From positions 1,240,001 through 1,304,000 of the forward strand of contig JAJJXM010000002.1 in assembly GCA_024516155.1 (NCBI GenBank): 64,000 nucleotides of DNA, in the 5' to 3' direction. The stretch comes from Pyronema omphalodes. Lineage: Eukaryota; Ascomycota; Pezizomycetes; Pezizales; Pyronemataceae. The stretch's first letter is position 1, and each line of letters starts with the position of its first letter. Below the pieces are notes generated by a model that worked only from the letters and a program-made list of their open reading frames with translations, was not told the origin of the DNA and made no database searches. This document shows positions 48,588-60,913 of this stretch, in pieces. A program made the position numbers and the translations under genes.

Positions 48588-51500
48588 ATGGCAACCACGA
48601 CGAAAAAGTCCCGTCAAAGCATCAGCTATGGTACTTACTAACTCCACAAAGACAACAGCTTTAGCAACTGCAAACACAAGCTGACCGAGTGTCCGCGCGT
48701 ACAGTGCTTCCTCTAGAGAACTCTTCGGGCGGACATCGTCTCGGTGTGAACAGTCTGGCAGTCGATCCCCGCGGAGTTTTGTAAGTTCACCTTCGGTTAA
48801 CGCTATAGTCACCAACTTTCCGTCAACAAACCAGGAGGTGAACCACTGAGTTTCTAACTGTCTTCTGTACTCTAGATACTCAGCCGGTCGTGACGGTCTC
48901 ATCTGTTCGTGGGACATCGGTGCGGACCTATCGAACCCTAAGGCGCATGGAGATGGAAGACCAACGCTTCCTCCGACTAAATTCCGCGAGGGAATCCAGG
49001 CACACAACCACTGGATCAACGACATTGCACTCTGCTACTCAAACGAAGCTGTCGTTTCTTGCTCGTCGGATCTTAAAGTCAAGCTCTGGCGACCACAATC
49101 TACACAGGGTTCCTCTCTTATTGGACATCACACCGATTACGTCAAATGTCTAGCAGCTCCGAGCGTTCACACAGACTGGGTCGTCAGTGCAGGACTAGAC
49201 CGTAAGATTAGAGTCTGGGACTTGAATACCGCATCCGAAAAGTTGAAAATGAATGTCCAGATTGAAAATGACAACATTCAGACCAATCTATCGGTTTACT
49301 CGTTAGCAGTCGGCATGGAGGGCAGCATTGTTGCTAGTGGAGGACCAGAGAAGGTGGTGAGGCTATGGGATGTCAGATCCGGGGAGAGGATCGGAAAGTT
49401 TATTGGCCACACGGACAACATTCGCAGCATTCTGGTCAGTGAACAGAACGGAATAGTGGTGAGCGCGTCAACCGACAAGACCATTAAATTTTGGAGTATC
49501 CCTCAAAACCGATGTCTACAAACACTCAGCATGCACAACGATAGTGTTTGGTCATTATACTCGGACCACCCTACACTAGATATTTTCTATTCCGGCGACC
49601 GTTCCGGAATGGTAGTTAAGACAGATATTCGCAACGTTATTGACCTTGGGGATGATCGTAGTGTCAACAACGAAGGATTATGTTTGAACGTCGCCCAGGA
49701 CAACGAGGCTATCCACAAAGTGATGCCTTGTGGTGGCTATATTTGGACAGCTAGTGCAAGTTCCGGTGTCAAACGATGGTTGGATGTGGATACTGATGCC
49801 GAACTGGTTTTCCCGGAACCCCCCAAAGCAGACCGGAGGCCACGGGTAGCTTCATCAGCAAGCACTCGGCCTCGGGGCTTCACTGCATCATCTGTTGGCG
49901 GAGCTTCTGTCACAACTCACGGCCGAACTACGATACCTCGTACAGCACTTATGAAGATGGTTGAGCGTAGCACGCGAAGCTCCAATGTGCGGGATCCGGA
50001 TGCTGTCACCGTTTATTCTGTCACTAGTGGTAGACAGCAGTCGGTGGCAGAAACATTGATGGAGACTGAAGAAACCCCAGCAGTACCTTTCAACGAGCGC
50101 CCGCAGGAAATAACCTCTAGTGCCCGTGGCCTTGTGAAGCATAATGTTCTTAATGACAGGCGTAGATGTTTAACCGTCGATACCGAAGGCGATGTCGAAA
50201 TGTGGGACCTTATCACATGTGTTCCCATCAAAAACTTTGGTAAACGCCATATTGACGATGTCACCATGGAAGTCAACACCTTGGACCAGATTAGTACCTG
50301 GAACACTGTGAACTGTCAGACTGGACGTCTTGCTGTGTTATTAGAAGAAAGCACCTGCTTCGATTCAGAGCAGTATTGGGACGAAGCGGGTATTCCCGAG
50401 CATATCGAAGCCCCCGCTGACCAACGAAGTTAGTGACACCGATCTCTCTTGATGTACCTAGACTAACTCCTCTGCTAGTCAATTTGGGAAAATGGATCCT
50501 CCGCTACATGTTCGGCAACTTTCTCGACGAGCAGATCCGTCGTGATGCTACCTACCGCAAGACCCTTGAAGCTTCACGCCAAGAGCGTGAGCGTCTGAAG
50601 ATATCCCTCCCTCCTCCTCCTCCCTCGAACATGGTCGACATGGCTTCCCCCCTCACCACTCCTACTGTCAAAACCCCAATGGGTGGACGTTATGGACTTT
50701 TCCCTCAAACCCCTGGCCTGGGAATTGGTGTCGCAACTCCCATGCCGCCTATGAGCCCCTGGGACGACGCTGACCGTTCCTCCGCCGGCCGTTCGAGTGG
50801 TGACTACTTCTCCCATGCCGCAGCCGGACCTAGCGAACGACCCAGTAGTCGTGGTCGTGTGAGTGGAGACGACTCGGTCCCCTCAGAGCCTGTACAGGAG
50901 AAATCCGCGGGCATCTTCGGCAACCTTAAGTGGGGCGGCTTCGGCGGTAAGAAGCTTGGCCGGAGTGCATCCACTGACATGGGAGCGCCAGTTAACAAAG
51001 GAGCTCCCGTCACTGGTATTCCCGACTCCTCCCTTGACATCCCTCATGCCGGTGGTATTGGTGCTGGAACCAGCGGTAGCGGTTCTGGAGCAGCTGGTAC
51101 CGACGATGAAGAGAAGATTAAGGATCTATATGCCGAAACTATCGCCGGAGTACTTGTCCGTCTCCGCACCCAATACGACGCTATTAACACCGGCGCCATA
51201 ACCTCCAATCTTACCCCCTCCCTGCCCGCCGAAACCCCCTTCCTTCGCCTCCCTCGCGGCATGAATATTTTTATCAACGAAGACAAGCCTGGTTATGCTC
51301 ATTCCGTCGACATCTGCTCAACCACCGTTGGTGGATGCGGCGACAAGGAAAGCGCTGATGAATTAGAACGCATAGCCCCATCCTGGTTGGGCGAGTTGTT
51401 ATTGCACAATCGTTGTCCATTGAAGGAAACTGTTAAAGTGGCTTTCATTCTCATGCCTTGGCAGGAAGGGGATGGAGGGGATGTAAGAGGCAATAAGTAT

Positions 51501-51978
51501 ACGACAATGCCGGTACTTCTGAACGAGAATGGTTCTGATTCAAAACCTGCTCGACTCAATGCCAATAGGATGCTGAGAGCGAAGAAGATCAGAGGGTATG
51601 TTGTGGAACATTTACCACCGGGATACAGCCAGGGAGAACCGGATTTGGAGACGTTGGTGGAGTTGGTTTGTAATGGAACGGTATGTCAACTGTTAATGTC
51701 TTTATTTGGTCCGATTTTGCGTTATTCTCTTTTTCATGTACGCCAAAGATAGAGAGAGGACTACTAGAAGGTAGACCTGAGAGCCTCATGCGAATGGCGA
51801 ATAATTGATATGAGATGATCAGGTGGACTTTGATAGGAAACAAACTAACGATAAACAGGTCATTAATCCAACAGTGACATTAGCCACAATTAAGCATTAT
51901 GTCTGGAAAAATTCCAACAGCGATGTCGCTTTATTATACCGGCGGAGAGTTCCACCTGCCACCCCTACCGACGGATAG
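48588..51978 (+). CDS. WD40 protein WDR48/Bun107-like, deubiquitinase cofactor
   Basis: Five exons, 48588-48630, 48690-48780, 48876-50428, 50479-51680 and 51859-51978, give 1002 residues. WDR48 (UAF1; Bun107 in fission yeast) activates ubiquitin-specific proteases, including the USP1-type enzyme acting on PCNA. The start MATTTKKSRQSISYV and HRLGVNSLAVDPRG match the family; then come about seven WD40 blades (to residue ~350) with repeated GH...W(D/S) ends. A Ser/Arg-rich spacer follows, and NLGKWILRYMFGNFLDEQIRRD begins the C-terminal region characteristic of the family (DUF3337/SUMO-like). Exon 5 codes a conserved-looking close, TLATIKHYVWKNSNSDVALLYRRR. The second intron lies inside RG(V/L)YSAGRDG and is restored by the splice. 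Confidence 0.92.
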
Positions 51979-52816
51979 CCTTTGAGTGCAGCGAAGCATA
52001 CCCATGTGTAATGATGCGGCGCCATGGGTACATGGACGAGATACGGAATATTAGTTTTTTTATGTGTTTTGGGATAATTCAGGTTCACAGTGCAGTATAG
52101 TTTAGTTTAGTTCGGTTCAGTTTTGTATTGTATTGGTATTTCTCTCTCTCCTTTTTTTTGATGGATATGGGATTGTCAGTGACGATGCTTTGATGCAGGT
52201 TTGGGTTTGGGTTTTTGTTCATTTTTTCATTTTTAGTTTTCATGGTTGTTGTTTGGTTTCTTTCGTCTTTATTTTATAAGTCGAGTATTTTAAACGTCAT
52301 TGGTATGTTGGTGTTAGTTTTATGATGCGCACATGGCGCGGAATTTGTATTTATGCTTAATGAAGAGCTGAAATATACTATGTATTCTTATTATCAAGTT
52401 CTTCGTGATTGCGTTTGGTGGTGGAATCGGGACTGTGTAAATACTACCTATCAGAACGCCTTCAATGTCGATTATCATCTTTCCTCAGTATCGTTTTCGG
52501 ATGTCAACAGATATATATCAGGAGTACTCTTATCAGTCTACCCTCTTTTTCGGTGACCGGTATCACCGAGAAAATCACTGTACAGAAAGTAATATTATAA
52601 TTAAATTTCATTCACCTTATTGCGGTACAAATCTAATAATCCATAATTTACACATACATCACCTATCATCAAAATTATCATCAAAAATATCCACGTAACA
52701 ATACACACAAAACCCCTCAAAAGAAAAAAAAAAAAAAAAACACATTGAACATCAACAAGCATCGAGTATCAATAAGTATCAAACATTGAGCATCAAGCAT
52801 TCGACCATTCGACCAT

Positions 52817-53074
52817 TCAAAAATTCAAAAATTCAAAAATTCCAACAACTTCCACAACCTCTACAACCTCTACAACTGTTTTTTCTAATAACCGCATGAA
52901 ACAATAACTACCATAAGTACCATAAGTACCATAACCACCATAACCACCATAACCACCATAACCACCATAACCACCATAACCACCATAACCACCATAACCA
53001 CCATAACCACCATAACCACCATAACCACCATAACCACCATAACCACCATAACCACCATAATTGCCATAATTATC
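52817..53074 (-). other. open frame with (Tyr-Gly-Gly)n repeat, hypothetical exon
   Basis: On the minus strand, directly after a splice-acceptor-like TGCCTAG, a frame of 85 codons runs from 53074 to a TGA at 52817. It reads Asp-Asn-Tyr-Gly-Asn, then about 14 Tyr-Gly-Gly units, then YGTYGTYGSY and a short Val/Glu-rich end. No upstream exon with a start could be tied to it. Tyr/Gly-rich tracts occur in cell-wall and RNA-binding proteins, but the same DNA also reads as Met-Val-Val in another frame. Gene status is unproven. Confidence 0.2.
52929..53060. repeat. 9-bp minisatellite, about 15 copies
   Basis: Near-perfect tandem copies of CCACCATAA over 132 bp, flanked by two degenerate CCATAAGTA units on the left. 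The period is three codons, so length changes keep any reading frame. Confidence 0.95.
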
Positions 53075-53689
53075 CTAGGCACATATCATAATAAACCACC
53101 ACAAGAAGTTTATAGCCTATAAATACTCGTTTGGTGGAGAGATTTTCGTTCTGGATTTGGATTCAGGTTATCGGGAATTCTGTTGATGGTTTGAGAATTG
53201 GATTCTAGGTTGTGATGGAGCTGGGAGGCTGGTGGCCTACAGAGCCCTGAGACCGGGGATGGATTTTGTAGTTTAGGAGTGATGAGTGGAGTATGACGAG
53301 TGATTTTCGATACATCACTCGTCTTTGGCTGATAGCGTGTGGATTTTGTAGTGTGCTTGGAGACTTGGTTTTTGATTTGAATTCTTTGAACGCTCCTAAC
53401 TTTGAGGTTATGATGTATGTTTGGGGACTTGGAGTGGAGTTTCATGGTTCGTATTTTCGTTTGTAGTTTATAGCTTGCAGCTTGCAGCTTTCTGCTGGCA
53501 GCTCGTGGCTCATTCGTGCAGAATTCGCAGCGTCTCAGCAGCAGGTCTTTTTACGGACTGTGAAAAATAGTGATCGAAGTTCTGTAGTTCACTTGAATAT
53601 GATAGAGTTTGATAAAGATAAGGATATGTAAACAACGCCATAACTCGCGAGGTATTCAATTCTCTTCTCCTAAGAGTCTCCGTTGAAAA

Positions 53690-53960
53690 ACACAAAAACT
53701 GTAGCCCAACATCTGCTACTACCAAAAAACAAACACAGAGAAAAAACACAGAAAAAAGTAACAAAAAAAAGATAAACAGAAAAAAGTAACAAAGAAAAAC
53801 TGGATAAAGGTAACCTAAATGACAAAAAAGAAAAAAAGATAAATGTAAAAAAAAAGGAAAATAAATGTAAAAGAAATAGAAACCAGAAACCTGATATAAC
53901 AAAACGCAGATAAGAAGATATAGTAAATAAAAACAGAGAGAGCAAAAACAAAAACAACCT
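53690..53960. repeat. A-rich, T-poor low-complexity tract
   Basis: About 270 bp dominated by A with scattered G/C, including repeated AAAAAGTAACAAA. Open frames on the opposite strand here are only Phe/Leu-rich shadows. It lies ~220 bp downstream of the RhoGEF stop. Confidence 0.8.
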
Positions 53961-54182
53961 AAGCTCCACCCCTACCCCCACTCCCACCCAAAGTAACGAC
54001 TGTAGGTTTCTTCATATCTCCCGTGTAACTGATCTTGGTCGTGATCTCATCCTATCATCATCTCATTGTCTCATGATCTCATCTCATCATGATTCCAGGC
54101 TTCTCTTATCATCACCTATCCCAAATTAATCCCTATTCCATGCCCTTCATCGCCGAGTAATTGATCCAGCCCCATGCTTCTT

Positions 54183-57100
54183 CTAAAAGCTAAGGCCATA
54201 ATGATGATGACGATGATTTCCAGAGCCTGTAGTGCTTCCCTCCCTTCCTTCCCTGGTGTCCCTTCCATCTTTCGAAAGATGCGGCAACTGCTGCGGTGGA
54301 GGGGTAGGAAGCTGTAAAGGAGGCGGGATCAAGGGAAGTGTTGCGCTGGTTGGTGTACTGGAGGAGGTAACAGATTTTAGGGCTACGTTTTCACGGCGGA
54401 GTAACCTATTTTCTTGTTAGCACAACTGACTATCAGGGACGGGATACACTTTCTGCATCCGCCACTCGAAACTTACATATTCTCCCTCTTTACCCTACCC
54501 AGTTCTTCCCTTACACCAGTAAGCATATCCATCAACTCCCTCTCCCCTCTATCAACCCTGAATGCCTCTGCCATCTTAACAATCTCCATGTTGAACCTCT
54601 CGAAAAGAATATCATTCTCGGCAACACAATCCTTGAGTGCCTTATCCAGTTCCTCAATCTCCTGATCCTTCCTCATCAATGTCGCCTTCAGCTTATCAAT
54701 ATCCGAATGCATCATCTTGATCCTGCCTATTTGTTCTGCTCTTTCTCTGTCTCTTTCAATTCTCTCCCTTTCAATCTCCGGAGAAGAGGAAAGAGCAGAG
54801 CCAGAAATGTGTTCAGCAAACCGAGTTTCAAGATCAGCAAGGCGCGCAGAAAGCTGCTTAATGGCTGAGGCGTCCAGGTTGGACTGACTGCGTTCAGACC
54901 GGAGGCTAGAGGTGGATTTGAGGGTGTGGAGAGCAGAGTTAAGTTCAGCACCAATTAAGTCGATCTCGTGTTGGAGTGATGCATCAACGTCTGTAAGGGC
55001 CGCTTTTTCGTTATGAAGGCGCTCTCTTAACTATTGCCAGCATTAGTACCATTCATATCATGTCACTCGAATATCTCAAACAGGGGAATGGAGTAAAAAA
55101 AAATACCTTCTGAGGGCTCTGCATCTTCAATCTCGCCGGTACCGGTACAGCACTAGTAGCACCAAATGACTTTGTCCTAGGTGGAGGTCCGGGAAGCTTC
55201 CGTTTCGTTGGTTGTAAACTGACAGATCCAGCATCACTTGGTCCTCGAGATAGACCTCCGTTACTAGCGTGGCTTGTGTTGCTGTTTATGCTGGCATTAC
55301 TTAATCCTCTTGTTAATGAGCTTCCCTGGCGTGGTGATTGCTTCACAACTGATAATGCTTCTGGTTCCAATACCACTGGTTCTACTACGGGCAGATCCGA
55401 AGCCGCACTACGGAGAGGGGGCTGCACGCGGGGTCCACCAATGGCTTGGGCGGGACGGTAATCAGGGTGGTCAGTGAGATCAGATAGAGATGATCTACGT
55501 TTCCTCCTGGGAACAAGCGGCGGGGGTGTGACAGTCGGTGGTGCTAAATGAATTGGTGACGACAATAATGCTGATCCCAGTAATTTACTCGCACTCATGG
55601 TCGGTCTCGTGGGAGTGAGCACTCCCCCATCATAATCTGAATATCCGGAAACACCCGAGTAGCCACTAACTGCTGAAATAGTTGAAACATTTGATAATAA
55701 AGACGAAGCACTCTGGTTTGCTGAACCACCTCCATAGCCGAGGGGATGGTCACGAGAGTCGCGAGAACCAGGGCGAGACTTATCACGCTTCCTTGAGGAA
55801 CGGTCTTTACTCTTGGAACGCTCGTAACGGTCGGGATCCTTGTCTTTGTCACGGTGCTTGGAGAGGGAGCGCCACATGCTGTGAGAGCGTTCTGAACGCT
55901 CGGATTTCTCGAGCTTGCCAGTTTCCCGTAAGCTGGAGGCGTGGGAGAGACCGAGACGTTTCCGAAGAGATGGAGCGCTGGTCTGAACGGATTTGGCACG
56001 TTTGACGGCGCCATTTTCCAGAGCAGGAGGAGGAGATTCTAGATGTCAGGTTAGCTAGGATATATCAGAAGTGGATGGTGAGGGATATAAACCATTGAAT
56101 AGTGTTTCCATCTCCTCAACAAGGAGATCGACAAGGCCCATGTATTCGAGGGCATTCATCTCATCGCCAACGATAAGCTCCGTAAAGATCTTTGTAAGCA
56201 TTCCTTTATCATCCTCAGCGTCCACCTTATCCATCATATCCTTCAGCAAGAAGATGATAGTCCTGAAAGCTCTCTTGTTCTGCGGAGTCCAGTCCATAAT
56301 AAAGATTCTGAAAAAATCTTCAAAATCCTGAAAGTGCAGAGTTTCACTCTTTGACTGTAATTCTTTCAATCCCTTCTCACTGATGACAGGTCCCATACCA
56401 TCTTTCCAGTCTCGGTTAAGGAAAGTTGCAAAGGCTACAAAAACTACGTCGATTCCTGTTTCCGGTCCAAGGCGACACCTCTTAGGTGCTTCTACCAACT
56501 GCCCCAACAGTACTGCGACTGCATCATCGTCGACATCATGAATCTCGTGTAAAGGAGTGAGATCGACGGCTGTGTTTCCGATTATACGGAGTGCGTTTAC
56601 GAAGGCCTCGAAAGTATCCTCGAGCTTCTTTAATGGACTTTCGTTGGCCATGGTGATTTGGAAGCGGGCATCATCATCAGCAGAATTTGAATCGCTCACA
56701 AGGCCAATCATAGTTGATCCTCGTAGCAACATGCTTTGGGGCCTCTCTTTCTGCGGCGGAGGAAGCATCTGACTTTGAGACCGATCAAGGATTGTTCGGG
56801 CTTTTGAGGGAGTATTGGGTTGATTTCGGTCCAGGATTGAGGAAATCAGTTTTACCGGACTGGGTGTCCGAAGTTTGCCGAAGCGGCTGCTCTCGCCTTC
56901 GAAGGGAATACCTAGGCTTCTAACCAGTTTCCGATTGGCAGACATGAGAGAGGCCGTTAATGGGGGGTGCTGAGCAGAGCAGTGCAGTCGAAGTAGGGAT
57001 GATAGACGCATGGTGAAAACAGAGAGAAGCTCTTCGTAGGAAATCAAATCGGTTGAAGAGTAATCGCTCCAGCTTCTACATTCTAGTCGAACCTTGTCTT

Positions 57101-59078
57101 CTCCCGATTTCTCGACGCTGAAGATGCAGTCGACACCACCTTGGCCCACGAGAGTTGCCAAAAGGGCTCGATTATTTGACGAGCTTTCCATATCAAGATA
57201 GATTACCGTTGATCCCTTATGCTCCTTCTCAGCATACCTAGCCTCAGCACCCCAGACAACACTCCAGAGTCCAAAGCCTTCAAACTTTGCCTCCCGAATA
57301 CCAATCACTCCTTTGGCATTCGGTCCTGCTCTCCGTTCCAGCCTTGCTTTTGCAAACTCCTCTTCAACCTTATGAGCTCTCCCTTCATACTGGTTAAGCA
57401 ACCTCATCTTGCGTAGAGTAGTGCCACTAGCTCTTATATCCCACCCATCCCTGAGGTTACTTGCCATTGTCATCCATAACACTGTTCCATTATCGCTTGC
57501 GGCTAGTTTAATTTCTGCGGTGTCAATCCAGCCAAGGAATTGTAGGTCATAGCCCGCACCTTCTCGCCGGTTACCGCTGCCAAGGTTTGAGACGTTGACT
57601 CCTCCACCCGGTCGGTCGACTTCGGCCATGACTCCACGGGCGAGCATAGATTTCAAGCTGGGTCGGCGAAGGATGACGATGCAGTCGGGAAAGAGAAGCA
57701 TAATAGATTGTATAGATTCTGAGGTGCCCTCATTGTATGGTGGAAGTACTTCCAAGAAGTCGATGGCTGTGATAAGCCGCCCAGAAGGTTGAAGAGATTG
57801 TGGCCATGCTGCAATAATATTTTGTAGTCGCTTGATGGTAATAGATCGTTCCGAAGACTCAGATGATTGGAGAGAGCAGATATCAGCTATCAAATTCCGG
57901 GCATCGTTTAATCTTGCCAACGATGGGTGTTCTGGTGGGAGAATATTAATCATGTTATCAATGAGGAGGGAATATCTTGGAAGCCTCTGTACTGGTTCAA
58001 TGATTAGTGATCGAAGTTTCTGTTCGCCAGTCTGCTGAATTTTGCGAGAAAATGATGAATCTCTATTTTTCGTAAACTTGTTAAGAAGTTGTGGAAAATC
58101 TGCGCTGGCCTGAATATATTCCTCATATGGCTCTCTAAACAACGGGAAAACTTCGAGACAGCATTTGGCTACTTCTTCGACTCCACCTTCTCGGATACCT
58201 TCAAGAAATTTTGTATTGGCTTTAATAATATCCTCGAGACAGGGTGGGAATAATGCATCCAAATCTCTTGCTGACATGGACCCCCATTCCGGTTTCTTTG
58301 AAGAAGCTCTCCGTTTTAAAGGTATCACAATGTTATCCAGGAGATCCTGAATTTTGGCAACATAATTCTCCTCGGTATATCTGAGTTCCTCTAGTTCCCT
58401 TCCTAAAGCTTCTGTAAGATCCTTTAGTGGCCTTGGTCGTTGCTGTGCTGATGCTGGTTTACTCGCTGTTCGTTTAATCTTTGTAAAAGGAAGATACGTG
58501 GGTTCCCCAAAACAGTCCAAGAATTTGGTAACCTCTTCCGGAAGGTTGTCGCTTGTAAATTCCTGGTCTCCAGATCGCACAACAATATCAAGGTCGAGTA
58601 CGCTCACGAAACGTTCAGACAACGCCCACATCAAGTCATGAGCTAGAGTATCCAACTCTACTTCCTTGAGCCTTGCTGTAAGGTCACCTGCATGCATCTC
58701 GTCGAAAGCCACAGCTTGCAGTTCCCCAGCTGGTGCTGCATTGCTCTTGCATCGTAGGATGGTTTCCTTTACATTCTTTGGTAGCTCCGAAAAGTACTTA
58801 AAGACGGCGATGGCTAGTCCATGGTGAAGAACTGAGTTTTGTAGCTGCGGCGGAAGATGGTGGACGACGGAATAAAGAGTTGAGGATTGGTTGAGCGCAA
58901 GCTTTGGATAGGACTGGAAGCCAGCCGAGCTTAAGATATGGGCTTCTATGCGGGGAGCAGAGGATATTGTGGGCGCAGTGGAGCTGTAGAAGACGACGAT
59001 ATGGCCGAGAACGGGGTCGGTCGCGTAGAAAGGCGTGCAGGAAGTCAAGTCGGGAGCTGGTGGGGATAGTGAAGCCAT
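54183..59078 (-). CDS. RhoGEF (DH domain) with C-terminal RhoGAP-like segment and coiled coil
   Basis: Four exons, 59078-56093, 56038-55107, 55030-54477 and 54405-54183, give 1564 residues, all in phase. Residues 1-200 form an unassigned N-terminal domain. Residues about 220-410 are a Dbl-homology fold: ELEELRYTEENYVAKIQDLL starts helix 1, and IIEPVQRLPRYSLLIDNM is the conserved core helix. This domain activates Rho GTPases at the cell cortex. Residues about 820-990 look like a RhoGAP fold (KRAFRTIIFLLKDMMDKV...MLTKIFTELIVGD), without a visible arginine finger. A Ser/Arg-rich region follows, then coiled coil (about 1310-1490) and a His/Pro-rich tail. Which Rho it serves is unknown; a Bud3-type exchange factor is one possibility I could not confirm. 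Antisense frames across it are shadows. Confidence 0.82.
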
Positions 59079-59794
59079 GGTGGGGAAGTCTCGCGGCGAA
59101 ATCGCTGAGCGCCAAGCGCACGTAGTTGAGTGTTGGGTCTTTCCGGAGTTGCAGAGGTGAAGAGACTCGGCTGGAGGTCTTGTCGCGAGAGGATCAGATA
59201 TTGCTCGCTCAACTGGTGTTTCCTTCTTCGTTGCTCAGCCGTTGGGAGTCGCCATCCTTTGATGCTGCTCGTCGTGTTCGTGCCGTTCCTGTTTGGCCAG
59301 TCAGCCTTTCCAGCTATGCGCTGCCACTATGGCTGCAATCGGCTGCGGGGATTGTAGAAACTGGGGAGGCTGCGAAGGGCACCATAACAGACATGATATA
59401 AATGTTATGGAATGTCCCAAATAACTTTCAGGTGCCAAATGAGGGGGAGAGGGGAATTCCTGGAGAATCAAGAATAATGCAGAAAAGATCAGTGAGGCTG
59501 TATTTGTCGCTGTGGCCGGCGGACCCAGGATATCCAGATTGCGTGCATCCCGAAGGTTTTATGCAGCCATCGCCGTCGATCAACGAAAGGCTTCGGGGAT
59601 GCAATTTCTAAACATGGGCTTCATCTTTTAAGGGAAATAAAGAAAATAATCATCATCACACGATGTCTTAATCCAAATCATAAACCCCCTCTCTATTCAA
59701 TCGAATCGCTTCATCTGATATTACCGCGCTATTAACGCCCAAAGCAAATATAAACACCATTGGTATACATATCCATCTTCCCCCCCTCTCCCAT
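59079..59794. other. intergenic
   Basis: RhoGEF promoter side and ARPC5 3' flank, about 0.7 kb. GC content is mixed; no gene seen. Confidence 0.6.
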
Positions 59795-60586
59795 CTAAAC
59801 AGTCCTCCTATCCGTCATAACACGGATGATAGAAGCATGTCCCGCAATGTTTACGACCTATAAGTCTTTGTTAGCTATCATTCCTCCTTACTTCATCGTA
59901 ACTACACACCTTCTCATGCCATCCCAACAATACACTCATTCCCGAGTCGTCCTTGCTCGGCCTGTTACCAATACCAAACGTGCTCATTCCAGAAACAAGT
60001 CCACTCATAGTCGAAGCTCCTGTAGCGTGTGTCGAAACTGGTGAAGCAATTCCTGCATTGCTAGCAGAGTTGTTCATTCTTCCCATTCCCTTGTAGATGT
60101 ACCTTTCGTCGGTCAGCTTTGTTCGTCCTGACCGAGCTATCCCAACTCACTTCATCAACACATCCATAAGCTCAACACCTGAGGGGCTATCCTGGGAAGC
60201 TGGCTTCTGGCTTAAAGACGAAAGGATTTGGTCCACCTCAGCGGACTTGATCGAGTTCAACACTTCCAAAAAGATCTCAAGGTATCGATCCTGTAATCGG
60301 GGAGCTATCAGTCCCTTGTTCCCTTCAATAGGTGGCCAGTAGCAAGGCAAATAGATACCTTAGCAGCATCATCACCTCCGTAGGGTGGGGTAACAAGCAC
60401 ACGCTCCAAAGCAGCATACTTCCGGTCACCCTGTACGTCACTCAAGCAAGCGCTTCGGACAGCTTCGACATCGCGGAGAGCTACGGGGGGGTATTCGGGG
60501 GCGACGGGTTCTTCGGCTTCCTTTCTTTGACGCTCGAGAATGGCATCGACATCGATGAGACGGTGGTTGACGTATTGGTAGGACAT
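59795..60586 (-). CDS. ARPC5: Arp2/3 complex subunit 5 (p16)
   Basis: Four exons, 60586-60359, 60290-60151, 60102-59910 and 59857-59795, give 207 residues. The Arp2/3 complex nucleates branched actin, mainly at endocytic patches in fungi; ARPC5 bridges ARPC1 and ARPC4. Family marks are RLIDVDAILE near the N-terminus, DRYLEIFLEVLNSIKSAEVD, VLMKYIYKGM and the C-terminal GWHEK...GHASIIRVMTDRRTV. The middle carries an insert of about 40 residues rich in Ser/Gly/Thr (SASNAGIASPVSTHATG...) that the ~150-residue animal protein lacks. The last exon codes just 20 residues. It shares a 327-bp promoter with RAD18. Confidence 0.93.
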
Positions 60587-60913
60587 TGTTGTAGTTGAGT
60601 TCGTTATGGATTTTGATGGAGCTCGTTGAGGTGATTCGTCTGGAGATAAGTTACCCCGAAGCTGTCTCTGGCTAGGCGGCATCTCCACGGGCTACAACCG
60701 AAGAATCGCGCTAGTGATCACGTTTCCCTTCCCACTTTGCGCGTCCATGAACGCGACAAGTTACGACACAGACACCAAAGAATAATATTCACCAAGGTTC
60801 TTCAACGTCCGACAACCGCTATCAGAGCCCCCAAAAAATATACGAAATCTCTAGACAAAATCCAACCATTTAACAAAGCCAGACAGCATTCGGAAACCCA
60901 CGAATTGCCTCCG
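60587..60913. promoter_or_regulatory. bidirectional promoter, ARPC5/RAD18
   Basis: 327 bp between the divergent start codons. An open frame in phase with RAD18 starts at 60737, but its 59 extra codons have no RAD18-like features and are treated as leader. Confidence 0.55.

Larger units (their letters stand above)
51979..54182. other. 2.2-kb low-complexity intergenic region
   Basis: Includes TAGTTTAGTT-like runs (~52095-52135), an 18-A tract (~52722-52740), short tandem repeats at 52760-52870, the 9-bp minisatellite, and an A-rich tract 53690-53960. No gene supported, apart from a speculative YGG-coding frame listed below. Confidence 0.55.

Noticed and set aside
52885..53082. Minus-strand frame of repeated Met-Val-Val
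   Set aside because: Pure reading of the 9-bp minisatellite with no other coding features.
53510..53987. Phe/Leu-rich minus-strand frames resembling membrane segments
   Set aside because: They are the complement of an A-rich low-complexity tract; hydrophobicity follows from T-rich codons.
60737..60913. N-terminal extension of RAD18 by 59 codons
   Set aside because: The family starts close to the RING finger, as with the ATG at 60914; the extension is basic and has no family features.
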